NCBI RefSeq assembly: GCF_900094545.1 | Contig: NZ_FMAH01000005.1 | Coordinates: 124,001 to 188,000 of the forward strand | Direction: 5' to 3' | DNA length: 64,000 nt | DNA from: Martinezella miluonensis | GTDB lineage: Bacteria > Pseudomonadota > Alphaproteobacteria > Rhizobiales > Rhizobiaceae | Part shown: positions 16,809 to 25,503 of the stretch, one piece after another | How the letters are laid out: each line of letters starts with the position of its first letter | Numbering within the stretch: position 1 is the first letter of the stretch | Notes under the pieces: model-generated | Seen by the model: only the letters and a program-made list of their open reading frames with translations | What the model was told of the DNA's origin: nothing | Databases searched by the model: none | Position numbers and translations under genes: made by a program

Positions 16809-17822
16809 TCAGAAGATGCGTGGCAGGACGATCTGGAAGGTCGTGCCGTCCTTGCTGCTTTCCAGCACCTCGATGCTGCCGCCATGCGAGGCCAGCATGG
16901 CCCGGACGATGCCAAGGCCCATGCCGGTGCCGCCATCCTCGCGCCGCGTCGAGAAGAAGGGCTCGAAGATGCGATCGCGATTGCCATCGGCAATGCCGCC
17001 ACCATTGTCGCGAATTCGGATCGTCATCCTTCGCTCATCGCCACTTGCCTTGATCGCGAACCTCTTGGCACCGTTCTGAAACGCATTCTCCGCCAAATTG
17101 GCGAAGATGATGCCGGCGGCCTCGCCGGGTAGCGCCAGCATCTCGTCGGTGCTTCCATCGTCGATGACAGCCAGCCGGCGAAACTGGGCTCCGAGCTCAG
17201 CTATGATGTCGCTGACGCTGCTGGAACCCTGTTCGGACGGCAGCTCGGCTTTCGCCAGGTCCCGCAAGCGTGACAGCAGAGTATCCAGTCGATCGGTATC
17301 GGCGATGATGTTGGTGAGAAAGCGGTTGCGCTGCTCCTGGCTCATCGGACTGTCTTCGTCATCGTCGCGCAGCAGTTCCGCCGCGCCCTTGATCGAGGTG
17401 AGGGGCGATTTCAGCTCATGCGAGACATGCACTGCAAAGGTGCGGACATGATCGGAATGATCGACCAGCTTACCGGCGAGGTCGAGAAAGCTCTGCGACA
17501 GCGTCGCCACCTCCCGCGTGCCGTAATTGTCGAGCGGCCGGATCGCCGCTCTGCCACCGCGGGCGATTTCGTCTGTTCTGGCAATCAGGGCATTGATCGG
17601 CACGGTCAGCGTGCGCGTCAGTACATAGGCGACCGCGAGCGTGAGGATCAGAACGACGGCAAGCGTAGCAATTTCAGCCGGTGCCATCGCGCCGGAGGCG
17701 GCGCGCACCGCGCGAAACCAGATGACGGTCAGCACCGGAAGCGTCATTACGGTCAGGAGCACGGCATAGACGATAAGGTAAAGCGGCGGCCGCCACTTCG
17801 GTTTCACCCGCGGAGCGTCCAT
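16809..17822 (-). CDS. Sensor histidine kinase
   Basis: This 337-aa kinase has two closely spaced membrane helices (about 14-36 and 50-70) with almost no periplasmic loop. HAMP follows (about 70-122), then HisKA with H135 in VHVSHELKSPLTSIKG, and HATPase with N-box NLAENAFQNGA, RDNGGGIADGNRDRIFEPFF and GGTGMGLGIVRAML. The tiny periplasmic part suggests it senses within the membrane or through a partner such as the DUF4173 membrane protein encoded in the same operon (inference). Its ATG overlaps the response-regulator TGA by one base. Confidence 0.9.
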   Translation of the reverse strand: MDAPRVKPKWRPPLYLIVYAVLLTVMTLPVLTVIWFRAVRAASGAMAPAEIATLAVVLILTLAVAYVLTRTLTVPINALIARTDEIARGGRAAIRPLDNYGTREVATLSQSFLDLAGKLVDHSDHVRTFAVHVSHELKSPLTSIKGAAELLRDDDEDSPMSQEQRNRFLTNIIADTDRLDTLLSRLRDLAKAELPSEQGSSSVSDIIAELGAQFRRLAVIDDGSTDEMLALPGEAAGIIFANLAENAFQNGAKRFAIKASGDERRMTIRIRDNGGGIADGNRDRIFEPFFSTRREDGGTGMGLGIVRAMLASHGGSIEVLESSKDGTTFQIVLPRIF

Positions 17823-18526
17823 CAGGCGCGCCCTTCCGTGCCGGATGTCAGCTTGAAGCCGATGCCGTGTATCGTGGTGATGATGCCCTTGCCGCCTGCG
17901 GCGGAAAGCTTGGCGCGGATATTGCGGATATGGCTGTCTATGGTGCGATCGGCGACCTGCATGTCAGCGCCATAGGCCGCCTCCATCAGCTGATCGCGGC
18001 TGAAGACGATCTCGGGGCGCGACAGCAGCGTGTCGAGGATGGCGAATTCGAGCGCCGTCAAGCTCAGCGGCATATTGGCGAAACTTGCTGTACGGCCACC
18101 GCGATTGAGTTTCAACAAGCCAACGGAAACCGAACCGTTGCTCGCATCCGGCTCCGAACCGTGTCCGCTGCGCTTCAGGATGGTCTTGATCCGCGCGACG
18201 AGTTCGCGCGGGCTGAAGGGCTTGGTGACGTAATCGTCGCCGCCGATCTCCAGGCCGAGGATCCGGTCTATTTCCTCGTCGCGCGCGGAGAGAAACAGGA
18301 TTGGAAGATTGGATGTCTTGCGGATGCGCCGGCAGACCTCCAGCCCATCCATTTCAGGCATGCCGATATCGAGCACGATCAGATCGAGGCTGCCCCGATG
18401 AAAAGCCATCATGGCCTCCGTGCCATTGCGAGCTGTCGTCGTCGCCATGCCGGCACGATCGAGCGCGAAGCAGATCACGTCGCGGATATTGGGTTCGTCG
18501 TCGACGACGAGGATGCGCTGGGCCAT
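17822..18526 (-). CDS. OmpR-family response regulator
   Basis: This 234-aa regulator has a receiver with phosphorylatable D53 in LIVLDIGMPEMDG, acidic residues DDE at 9-11 and the switch lysine in DDYVTKPFSPREL. A C-terminal winged helix contains YGADMQVADRTIDSHIRNIRA. The pair resembles the CreBC class. It follows the DUF4173 gene by 46 bp and is coupled by a 1-base stop/start overlap to its kinase, so the group is very probably one operon. Genes controlled are unknown. Confidence 0.9.
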   Translation of the reverse strand: MAQRILVVDDEPNIRDVICFALDRAGMATTTARNGTEAMMAFHRGSLDLIVLDIGMPEMDGLEVCRRIRKTSNLPILFLSARDEEIDRILGLEIGGDDYVTKPFSPRELVARIKTILKRSGHGSEPDASNGSVSVGLLKLNRGGRTASFANMPLSLTALEFAILDTLLSRPEIVFSRDQLMEAAYGADMQVADRTIDSHIRNIRAKLSAAGGKGIITTIHGIGFKLTSGTEGRA

Positions 18527-18572
18527 GCGATGCCTGTTTTGGTTTCACCGCCTGTTTTTCCTCGTTTCGGCA

Positions 18573-20069
18573 TCATCTTGCAAGCGTTGGGTGCTCTTGA
18601 AGATAGCGACCGAGACGAGCGGCGCGATAGGTCCAGCTTCTCCAGTCGCGCGGTTCTTGCCATTCGCCCCAGGTCAGCGCGCCGCGGGCTGCGCTCGCAA
18701 GAGCAATCTGCTCTTTCGCCTCGGCGGGCAAGGCGGCCATATATGCATCAAGTGCGGGGATGGCCGCAGGGCCGAGTGTCAGGAGATAGTCGATATCGAG
18801 GGCAATGCCTTCGCCCGAAATTTCCCGGCTATGGTTTACGTTAAAGCGGGCGATGAAGGCAGGAATATCGACCAATGCGGCGGCGTAGAGCGTCAAAACC
18901 AGCGTCGCGGAGCAGAGTGCGATCAGCCATTCGTTGGAGCGGCGCAGCAGAATGCGCAGGAGGATGAGGAAGAGGCCGATAGCGACGAGGCCCATCCATA
19001 TGCCGGCCGCAACGCGCAGCTCCGTCAGCGAATAGACTTCGACATAGAGATCGAGCCGCAGGATGGAGGAGAGGCAAAGCAGGATGTTCTGCGCGATCCA
19101 CAGATGCACCAGGCCGCGGAGCAGAGCACTTTTGTCCCCAGGGCCGCCGTGGCGCATGGCAACGAGTACGAAGATTGCAGCCAGGAGCGCGGTGACCAAA
19201 AGCGGATAGGCGCCGCGATGCGCATATTCGGCATGGCTCATGCCGTTGGGCAGGCTCGCCCCGCCCCAGAGATAGGTGAGATCAAGCAGCGTCTGCACGG
19301 CAAAAAGCGCGTTGAAGACGGCAAGCGAGCGTAGCAACGCGGCATGCCCGAACAGCCCATCCTCAACCCCTAGGGCGACCTCCGCAATCTTTTGCCGATG
19401 CGGGCGCCGGCGCTTCAGGCGCGGGTGAAGCAGCAGGGACAGGAAGACTGCGGCAGCGAGCCAGAAGCCGATGCGCCACATGCTCAACAGTTGCAGCAGG
19501 AAGGTAAGGTCGATGCTGCGCAGCGTCCTGTCGATCAGCGGATTGGCCATTGCGAACAGGGCAAGGAAGCCGGCGGCGAAACTCAGTGGCATGATCCAGC
19601 CGCGAAGATGATGCCGGACGCCTTCCGACGACGGCTTTTGCAGGCGCTGCAGCCAGCGATAGCTTGTCTGGCGGAAAGGCCGCAACGGCACCTCCAGGAG
19701 GAAGCGGAGCAGGGTCAGCGGTAAGCGGATCCATTGCCGAGGGAGAAGCCCGGAGGCGCCGAGCGAAACGCAGCTGAGGCCGAGCAGGCTGATGGTGATA
19801 CCCATCCGGGATGCGGTTTCGACAAGCGGCGCCGACGCCACAAAGTTAAAGGCGAGAAGCGCCGAAGTCTCTAAAGCTGATTGTCTTCTTCTGGAGCAGA
19901 TCAGCAGGCCGGCGGCAGCGATATTGGCAAAGAGAAAGAGATTGAGTCCAGGATACCTGTTGAAGAGGAGGATGTCGGCCAGTGCGACAAGAACGATCAG
20001 TATCAGGAGTTTGCGATTGGAGCTGCTTATGGGCTTCGTCGAAAGGACAGTTGCATTCGAGAGGCTCAT
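18573..20069 (-). CDS. DUF4173-family multi-spanning membrane protein
   Basis: This 498-aa membrane protein has about ten to twelve hydrophobic helices. The DUF4173 signature segment NALFAVQTLLDLTYLWGG followed by LPNGMSHAEYAHRGAYPLL is clear in the centre. The C-terminal region is soluble (DIDYLLTLGPAAIPALDAYM) and likely periplasmic or cytosolic. No biochemical role is established for the family. I chose the ATG at 20069 because it overlaps the stop of a 58-aa ORF in an ATGA and has a GGAG site 9 bp upstream. It is followed by the two-component pair, which suggests it is their target, signal source or accessory sensor. Confidence 0.85.
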   Translation of the reverse strand: MSLSNATVLSTKPISSSNRKLLILIVLVALADILLFNRYPGLNLFLFANIAAAGLLICSRRRQSALETSALLAFNFVASAPLVETASRMGITISLLGLSCVSLGASGLLPRQWIRLPLTLLRFLLEVPLRPFRQTSYRWLQRLQKPSSEGVRHHLRGWIMPLSFAAGFLALFAMANPLIDRTLRSIDLTFLLQLLSMWRIGFWLAAAVFLSLLLHPRLKRRRPHRQKIAEVALGVEDGLFGHAALLRSLAVFNALFAVQTLLDLTYLWGGASLPNGMSHAEYAHRGAYPLLVTALLAAIFVLVAMRHGGPGDKSALLRGLVHLWIAQNILLCLSSILRLDLYVEVYSLTELRVAAGIWMGLVAIGLFLILLRILLRRSNEWLIALCSATLVLTLYAAALVDIPAFIARFNVNHSREISGEGIALDIDYLLTLGPAAIPALDAYMAALPAEAKEQIALASAARGALTWGEWQEPRDWRSWTYRAARLGRYLQEHPTLAR

Positions 20070-20242
20070 CGGCATCGGCTCCACGTTGTTCGTTCGGCAG
20101 CGATAAAGGGGATGATCCTGGCCTGCTGAACGGGCCGGCCGGCTTGAGGATGATGATCTTCCGTCAGCCACCAGCCTTCCCTGAGGAGGTTACGTGGCAG
20201 GCGAACGGGCGGAGCGGTGATTTCTTCGGGTGCGTTGTTCAT
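20066..20242 (-). CDS. 58-aa ORF translationally coupled to the DUF4173 gene
   Basis: This short frame encodes 58 aa, starting MNNAPEEITAPPVRLPRNLL and including REGWWLTEDHHPQ and ARIIPFIAAERTTW. Its TGA overlaps the ATG of the DUF4173 gene in an ATGA, a standard sign of translational coupling. Codon use is like that of real genes (GCC, CGC, GAA rich) and the peptide is not low-complexity. No strong ribosome-binding site is seen before its ATG, which weakens the call. I recognise no family. It would be the first gene of a four-gene operon with DUF4173, a response regulator and a kinase. Confidence 0.55.
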   Translation of the reverse strand: MNNAPEEITAPPVRLPRNLLREGWWLTEDHHPQAGRPVQQARIIPFIAAERTTWSRCR

Positions 20243-20711
20243 GGCACGACAGTGGCGCGCGCCTTTGCAGAATTTGTGCAGAGCCCGAGGAGCTATTCAG
20301 GAAAATTACAGGGCGATTCTCCAGCTGGAAGCGGCCTCGGAACCTGCCTTGTCGGAAGTATGGACAATAACTGCAGCCGGCAAATTCCATTGAAGCGAGG
20401 ATTGATTGCAGGATTTTGCGTCTGATGTTTCGAAATGAAGCAATCAATTGTGGAACTTAAGCATATATTTTCCAACTTGCCGTCCGCTTATGGATTGCCG
20501 ATCTGAAAATCGATTTGTTGACCGGGCTGTCGTACGCACCCCTGACGACAGCCGGGAGTCCCGGTGCCTGCCGTTCAGTCAGGCCCGGGATTCTCGTCAA
20601 TGGAAAGCGATCATGATGTCTCGCCGTCTCGGATCGCGCAGACGGGGGCGTTGACGAGGGCGTTCCCATGTCAGGGTGCGACGCGGGCGTCAGATCAGCA
20701 CAAGGAGATTC
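20243..20711. other. Intergenic region between divergent operons
   Basis: These 469 bp lie between the start of the DUF4173 operon (minus) and the small ORF before the diguanylate cyclase (plus). They should hold both promoters. I found no convincing gene. Frames open here on either strand have no ribosome-binding site or recognisable product. No strong palindrome stands out. Confidence 0.5.
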
Positions 20712-20846
20712 ATGCCAAATGAGCTCGGCGCTTTCCTCTCGGCTTATTCGCGCTTTATCCTGATGAATGCTTGTTCTAACTGGGGGATCGGCAAAGCAGG
20801 CACTCTGGGCATGCATGAGCCAGGCGCAAAGGAAGTCGGTAGATGA
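20712..20846 (+). CDS. 44-aa ORF coupled to the diguanylate cyclase gene
   Basis: A short frame with a strong CAAGGAGATTC ribosome-binding site encodes 44 aa (MPNELGAFLSAYSRFILMN at its start). Its TGA overlaps the ATG of the diguanylate cyclase (ATGA at 20843-20846). Good initiation signals plus stop/start coupling suggest it is translated and may set the expression level of the cyclase. The peptide has a mildly hydrophobic first half (GAFLSAYSRFILM) and no recognised domain. Confidence 0.5.
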   Translation: MPNELGAFLSAYSRFILMNACSNWGIGKAGTLGMHEPGAKEVGR

Positions 20847-22645
20847 GAATTACGACAATTACGAATTGGGCCTACGGTATCACCATGGTCCTGACCGTGC
20901 TGTCTGCCGCGGCTTTCATTCTGTCGGCTCAAAGTGCAACCCAGGAAAGGCAGGCGGTCGAGCAGCACCTGTTGCTCAATAGCATGGGCGAGGAGCTTGC
21001 ACTCGGCGCGGAGGAGACGACGGATGAGGCGCGTCTCTACGTCATGCGCGGCGAGGCTCGGCATCTCGATGCCTTTACCATCGATGAGGGCGAAGAACGC
21101 CGCCGCGATACCGCGATCAATGCCCTGCGCGGCCTTGGCATTCCCAATGGCGAACTTCAGCTCGTCGAGCAGGTCACGACCGATGCGGAAGCGCTTGATA
21201 AGGTTGAGGAAGCGGCGGTCGCGGCCTATCGCGGCGGCAATCAGACCGGCGCGCGCGACACTCTGTTCGGCCCGGAGCACGAGCGCATCCAGACTGCTCT
21301 TCTCAATGACGTGACCCAATTTCGCTCTTTGGCAGCGGCGCGCACCCAGGCTACTGTTCGCAGCGCACAGGCGCGAAGCGATCTTTGGGGCGATATCGCC
21401 AAGGTCATGCTCGCTCTGACCGCGGTGATATTTCTTGGAGTGCTTTACTTCATCCTTCGGCGCAGGGTTGCCTTGCCGCTGGTTCGCATGACGGGAATCG
21501 TCAATCGGCTCGCAAAGCAGGATTATGCCGTCGAGGTGCCCAACGACAGCCGACGCGACGAGATCGGCGAGATGAACGACGCGATACAGGTCTTCCGCGA
21601 GAACGGGCTGGAGCGCAATCGGTTGGACGCCGAGCGCAAGCGGGATCTGCAAACCAAGGACCTTATCCTGCAGATGATGCATCGTCTCCAAGCCTGCTAT
21701 GCGCAGAAAGAGCTGGCGGAAGTCGTCGCGCTTTTCGTGCCGCAGATCTTCCCGGGAATTGCCGGCTGCCTCTATACGATGAATGAGAGCCGGTCGGCGC
21801 TGACCGAGGTGAGCCGATGGCTCGATCCTGCCCACACGCAGCCGTCTTTTCCGGCATCCGCCTGCTGGGGACTGCGCCGAGGACGGCTGCATGTCAGCCA
21901 TGTGGCGGATCACGATATTGCGTGCCAGCATCTGGATGAATCGGGCGTTCCGGGGCTTTGCGTTCCCTTGACCGCGCTCGGTGAGGCGATCGGGCTGCTC
22001 TATTTCGAGGACCGTAAGAAGGATGCGAGTGCCGTGGACGCGCCGCAGCTCTATCTGGAGCTGATTGCCGAAAACGTCGGCCTGGCGATCGCAAATCTGC
22101 AATTGCGGGACAAGCTCGTCAACCTCGCCGTGCGTGATGCGCTGACGGGGCTGTTCAATCGGCGCTCGCTGGACGAAGCGCTGAACGCCCTTCACAGGGA
22201 CCAGTCTGCCCGCACGGTCGTCTGCATGATGATCGACATCGATCACTTCAAGCGCTTCAACGACGAGTTCGGTCATGATGCGGGGGACGAGGTCTTGCAC
22301 CATGTCGCGCAGATCGTTTCCGATACGATCGGCGATGTCGGCACGGTCTATCGGTTCGGTGGGGAGGAACTGACGGTGATCGCAACCGACATTGCCGATG
22401 GGGCAGGCTTTGAAACTGCAGAGAAACTCCGCACGAGCGTCTTCACCACGCCCTTCTCCTATCGCGGCCGTATCGTGGGGCCGCTTTCCATCTCCGTCGG
22501 CATAGCCTCGTCTCCGGTCTCGGGGCCGACGACGACGCTGATCAATCGCGCCGATGGTGCTTTGCTCCAGGCAAAGTTGAGCGGGCGTAACAAAACGGTT
22601 GCCGCATTCGCGATGGGGCCCGAAGGGGAATTGAAAAGGGGATAG
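20843..22645 (+). CDS. Membrane diguanylate cyclase (HAMP-GAF-like-GGDEF)
   Basis: This 600-aa protein makes cyclic di-GMP. A membrane helix lies at about 8-29, a helical extracytoplasmic sensor at about 30-185 and a second helix at about 187-206. HAMP is at about 208-262 and a GAF-like domain at about 290-420. A C-terminal GGDEF domain (about 430-600) begins DALTGLFNRRSLDEAL. The active-site motif is GGEEL at 506-510, which retains the catalytic residues. The allosteric I-site position (RxxD five residues before GGEEL) reads TIGD, so product feedback inhibition is probably absent. The start overlaps the stop of a 44-aa ORF. Confidence 0.88.
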   Translation: MRITTITNWAYGITMVLTVLSAAAFILSAQSATQERQAVEQHLLLNSMGEELALGAEETTDEARLYVMRGEARHLDAFTIDEGEERRRDTAINALRGLGIPNGELQLVEQVTTDAEALDKVEEAAVAAYRGGNQTGARDTLFGPEHERIQTALLNDVTQFRSLAAARTQATVRSAQARSDLWGDIAKVMLALTAVIFLGVLYFILRRRVALPLVRMTGIVNRLAKQDYAVEVPNDSRRDEIGEMNDAIQVFRENGLERNRLDAERKRDLQTKDLILQMMHRLQACYAQKELAEVVALFVPQIFPGIAGCLYTMNESRSALTEVSRWLDPAHTQPSFPASACWGLRRGRLHVSHVADHDIACQHLDESGVPGLCVPLTALGEAIGLLYFEDRKKDASAVDAPQLYLELIAENVGLAIANLQLRDKLVNLAVRDALTGLFNRRSLDEALNALHRDQSARTVVCMMIDIDHFKRFNDEFGHDAGDEVLHHVAQIVSDTIGDVGTVYRFGGEELTVIATDIADGAGFETAEKLRTSVFTTPFSYRGRIVGPLSISVGIASSPVSGPTTTLINRADGALLQAKLSGRNKTVAAFAMGPEGELKRG

Positions 22646-22758
22646 GGCTGATTTTCCGGGTCGAATGTGGATGCCGAAATTCGGTTTTATCATCTTGATG
22701 AATACGCGTATCGATTGTAGCCTAAGGTCAAAGTCATGTAGCGAAGGGCGGAGATTTC

Positions 22759-23832
22759 ATGGTCGTCACGCAGAGCGCTTCACCTTTTTCGCCGGATGGC
22801 GAAACCCTGAAAGCTCTAGGCTTCGATCCGACGCTGACGCGTAAGCTTGCGGCCGGTATCGAAGCCGGCTTGCTGCGCGACCTTCATGTGGTGCTCGCGG
22901 CCCGTTCCCACCAGGTTTTCCTGGAGTATTATACCGCCGGCCCCGATGAGAATTGGGGAGCCGCACTTGGCGATGTCGCTTTCGATGCCGACACGCTGCA
23001 CGATCTCCGATCGGTAACGAAGAGCATCGTCAGCCTTCTTTATGGCATTGCGCTCGACAAGGGATTGGTGCCGCCACCGCATGCGCCTCTCTTCGAGCAA
23101 TTTCCGGAATACGACGATCTCGCCAAGGATGCCGCGCGCAGCAAGATCACCATCGACCACGCGCTGACCATGACGCTGGGGATGGAGTGGGACGAAAACC
23201 GTCCCTATACCGACCCGCAGAACAGCGAAATCGCGATGGAGAATGCACCGGATCGCTATCGCTTTGTTCTGGAGCGTCCGCTCGTCGCGGAGCCGGGAAC
23301 ACGTTGGATTTATTCCGGCGGCAGCGTTGCGTTGGTCGGCGCCATCATCGAGCGCGGCAGCGGCAAGCGTCTGCCCGATTTCGCGCGTGAGGTTCTCTTT
23401 GAGCCGCTGAATATCGCAAAGTTTCATTGGACGGCCGGACATGACGGCGTGGCGTCGGCAGCGTCGGGACTGCGCCTGACCGCTCCCGATTTGCTGAAGA
23501 TCGGCATGCTCCTTCTTCAGAAGGGTAGATGGAACGGGGAAAGGGTCGTCTCGGAAGATTGGATCGTGCAATCGTTCTCGCCGGTGATATCGACCGAGGA
23601 CGGTTTGGGTTATGGCAGGCTTTGGTTTTGTGGCGACGCTCCGGCGCCGGCACTTTCCGATCCGTGCCCTTGGTACGCCGGGTTTGGGAACGGCGGGCAA
23701 AGGCTCTGGCTCATGCCGGATGCCGATATCGCCGCCGTCGTCTATTCCGGCAAGTATAATTCATGGGATGCCTGGATTACGCCCACCCGCGTCTGGCGGG
23801 AGATCATTCTTGCCAACTTCCTGAGAGCGTGA
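22759..23832 (+). CDS. Beta-lactamase-fold serine hydrolase (class C / esterase-like)
   Basis: This 357-aa protein has the serine beta-lactamase/DD-peptidase fold. The nucleophile motif SVTK is at S85-K88. The second motif is YSG (Y185) in RWIYSGGSVALVGAI, where class C enzymes have YxN. There is no signal peptide, so it is likely cytoplasmic and more like esterase EstB or 6-aminohexanoate-dimer hydrolase than an antibiotic-resistance enzyme. It ends 2 bp before the GNAT gene start, indicating an operon. Substrate unknown. Confidence 0.8.
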   Translation: MVVTQSASPFSPDGETLKALGFDPTLTRKLAAGIEAGLLRDLHVVLAARSHQVFLEYYTAGPDENWGAALGDVAFDADTLHDLRSVTKSIVSLLYGIALDKGLVPPPHAPLFEQFPEYDDLAKDAARSKITIDHALTMTLGMEWDENRPYTDPQNSEIAMENAPDRYRFVLERPLVAEPGTRWIYSGGSVALVGAIIERGSGKRLPDFAREVLFEPLNIAKFHWTAGHDGVASAASGLRLTAPDLLKIGMLLLQKGRWNGERVVSEDWIVQSFSPVISTEDGLGYGRLWFCGDAPAPALSDPCPWYAGFGNGGQRLWLMPDADIAAVVYSGKYNSWDAWITPTRVWREIILANFLRA

Positions 23833-23834
23833 AG

Positions 23835-24386
23835 ATGGCGCTGCCGAGAAGCGAGTTTCCCGCACTTCTGACCGAGCGGCTGCGACTTCGCGAACCGAGC
23901 ATGGATGATCTCGACAGCTTCCATGCGCTGATTTCGATTCCGGAGGTCACACGGTTCTCGAACTGGTATGATGCTCCGAAAAAGGCGCAGATCGAGCGCT
24001 CCTTGAAATGGATGTGCAAAATCTTCCCCAAGGGAGCGGGCTGCACATGGTTTATCGAGGACCGGGATTCCGGCAAGCTACTCGGCGCCATCCGCTTCAA
24101 CAGTTTTGACAAGCGCGCCTGCTGCGCGGAGCTCGGTTATGAATTGCATCCATCGGCCTGGGGTAAAGGGCTGATGAGCGAGGCAGCACGGGCCGTCGTC
24201 CGATGCGGCTTCGACGATTTTTCGTTGAACCGTATCGAGGCTTGGACGCTGCCCGGAAACGCCGCTTCCGATCGGGTTCTCGAAAAGACAGGGTTCCGAT
24301 ATGAGGGCACGCTTCGCCAGAAGGCGCGGTTCAAAGGAGCCTTCCATGATTTCCGCATGTTCGGCTGCCTAGCCGGCGACCGATAG
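23835..24386 (+). CDS. GNAT-family N-acetyltransferase (RimJ/RimL type)
   Basis: This 183-aa protein matches the Acetyltransf_3/RimJ-RimL group. It opens LLTERLRLREPSMDDLDSF, contains AELGYELHPSAWGKGLMSEA (acetyl-CoA binding region) and ends with IEAWTLPGNAASDRVLEKTG and FRYEGTLRQKA. The start follows the serine hydrolase stop by two bases (TGAAGATG). Its last 18 bases overlap the 3' end of the opposing AraC gene. The acceptor substrate cannot be predicted. Confidence 0.85.
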   Translation: MALPRSEFPALLTERLRLREPSMDDLDSFHALISIPEVTRFSNWYDAPKKAQIERSLKWMCKIFPKGAGCTWFIEDRDSGKLLGAIRFNSFDKRACCAELGYELHPSAWGKGLMSEAARAVVRCGFDDFSLNRIEAWTLPGNAASDRVLEKTGFRYEGTLRQKARFKGAFHDFRMFGCLAGDR

Positions 24387-25217
24387 CGATTGCCCGTCTG
24401 TAACGCCCTGCGCCGTCTCCTCGGGCGGGTTCAAAGATTGAAAATAGTTGCGTGGTGATCGCCCCAGAGATCGTCGAAACATGGCGGAAAAGGCGCTCGG
24501 GCTGTCATAGCCGCATTCCAGAGCGACATCGAGGATGCTCCTGCCTTCTGCGAGCAAGGCAAGTGCCTTCAGCATCCGCGCCTGCTGTCGCCACTGACCA
24601 AAACTCAGGTCGGTCTCCCGCTGAAACAGGCGCATGAGGGTTGCCCGGCTCATGTGGAGTGCGGCTGCGGCTTCCTCGATCGAGCTCGCGCTTGCGAGGT
24701 TGTCGCGCATGGTCGCGCAAAAGGCGGCAAGGGCGGGGTGCCGCGGTAGCGGTAGGTTGAGTGGTTGAGCTGGCAGGAAAGTTAGTTCCAGAAGCAGCAG
24801 CCGAATAACGGCTTCCACCATTTCCTGACCGTCGGGCTTCGCCGCAAAATTGGTCAGCCTCAGGATGAGCTCGCGGAGCAGCGGCGTGACCTCGACCACC
24901 GTGCAGGCTTTCGGCAAGGCGTCATTGTCGCCGATATCGATCAGCAACGACCGAAATTGAACGCTCGTGTGGCTGGCCGTCACATGTTCGAGGTTCGGCG
25001 GCAGCCAGACCGCGCGGCTTGGCGGCACGACCCAGGTGCCACTATCCGTTGTCAGCGAAATGACGCCGCTGACGGCATAGAGAAGCTGCGCTTGCGGATG
25101 ACTGTGCTTGGGGCTGGAGAAGCGATGGTCATCATGTGAGATGACGGCAACGGCGTCGGTGACTCTTGTGCCAGATCGCAAATGCGTATGATCCTTTTGC
25201 GACGATAATTGATCCAC
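24369..25217 (-). CDS. AraC-family regulator with cupin sensor domain
   Basis: This 282-aa protein has an N-terminal cupin (about 20-100) with FSSPKHSHPQAQLLYAVSG and WVVPPSRAVWLPPNLEH. A C-terminal AraC double helix-turn-helix (about 175-270) has ASSIEEAAAALHMSRATLMR and ILDVALECGYDSPSAFSAMF. This layout is typical of AraC regulators of efflux or transport genes. It is divergent from leuA, but leuA control by it is not implied. It ends tail-to-tail with the GNAT gene. Confidence 0.88.
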   Translation of the reverse strand: MDQLSSQKDHTHLRSGTRVTDAVAVISHDDHRFSSPKHSHPQAQLLYAVSGVISLTTDSGTWVVPPSRAVWLPPNLEHVTASHTSVQFRSLLIDIGDNDALPKACTVVEVTPLLRELILRLTNFAAKPDGQEMVEAVIRLLLLELTFLPAQPLNLPLPRHPALAAFCATMRDNLASASSIEEAAAALHMSRATLMRLFQRETDLSFGQWRQQARMLKALALLAEGRSILDVALECGYDSPSAFSAMFRRSLGRSPRNYFQSLNPPEETAQGVTDGQSLSVAG

Positions 25218-25394
25218 ACGCGCGAGAATATCAATAATTCCGGCGATATCCTAGGGATACTTTCAAGCAGGATATCTCATCAGGTGTTTGCCCCATCCCA
25301 TAATCTGCATCGATCGGAGCGGCCGCTTCATACTGCCATCGCATCGATTCATGCCTGGGCAAGCGCGGGAGCCGCGTTCGACGCGTGCACTTCT

Positions 25395-25468
25395 CTTCTG
25401 CTTTCCGTTGCACTGCGACTTAGCGGCGGTCGTCGGGATTGACGGCTTCCCGGCGACCGTAGGCCGCT
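25395..25468 (+). promoter_or_regulatory. Leucine-codon run and hairpin in the leuA leader (candidate attenuator)
   Basis: In one frame the leader encodes LLLSVALRL (25395-25421, codons CTT CTG CTT TCC GTT GCA CTG CGA CTT), then SGGRRD and a TGA at 25440-25442. Immediately after the Leu run, AGCGGCGGTCGTCGGGA (25422-25438) pairs with the bases at 25448-25468 in a 17-bp stem with one 4-nt bulge. Leucine codons next to such a stem are the pattern of ribosome-mediated attenuation of leu genes. The nearest in-frame starts (GTG near 25284, ATG 25209) give a long leader peptide, and no T tract follows, so the mechanism is unproven. Confidence 0.45.
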
Positions 25469-25503
25469 GTCTTCCAAAATACCGACAAGCAACGGAACGG
25501 ATC

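Noticed and set aside
20457..20816. 119-aa minus-strand ORF before the diguanylate cyclase
   Set aside because: No ribosome-binding site, no family, and it is antisense to the coupled 44-aa frame.
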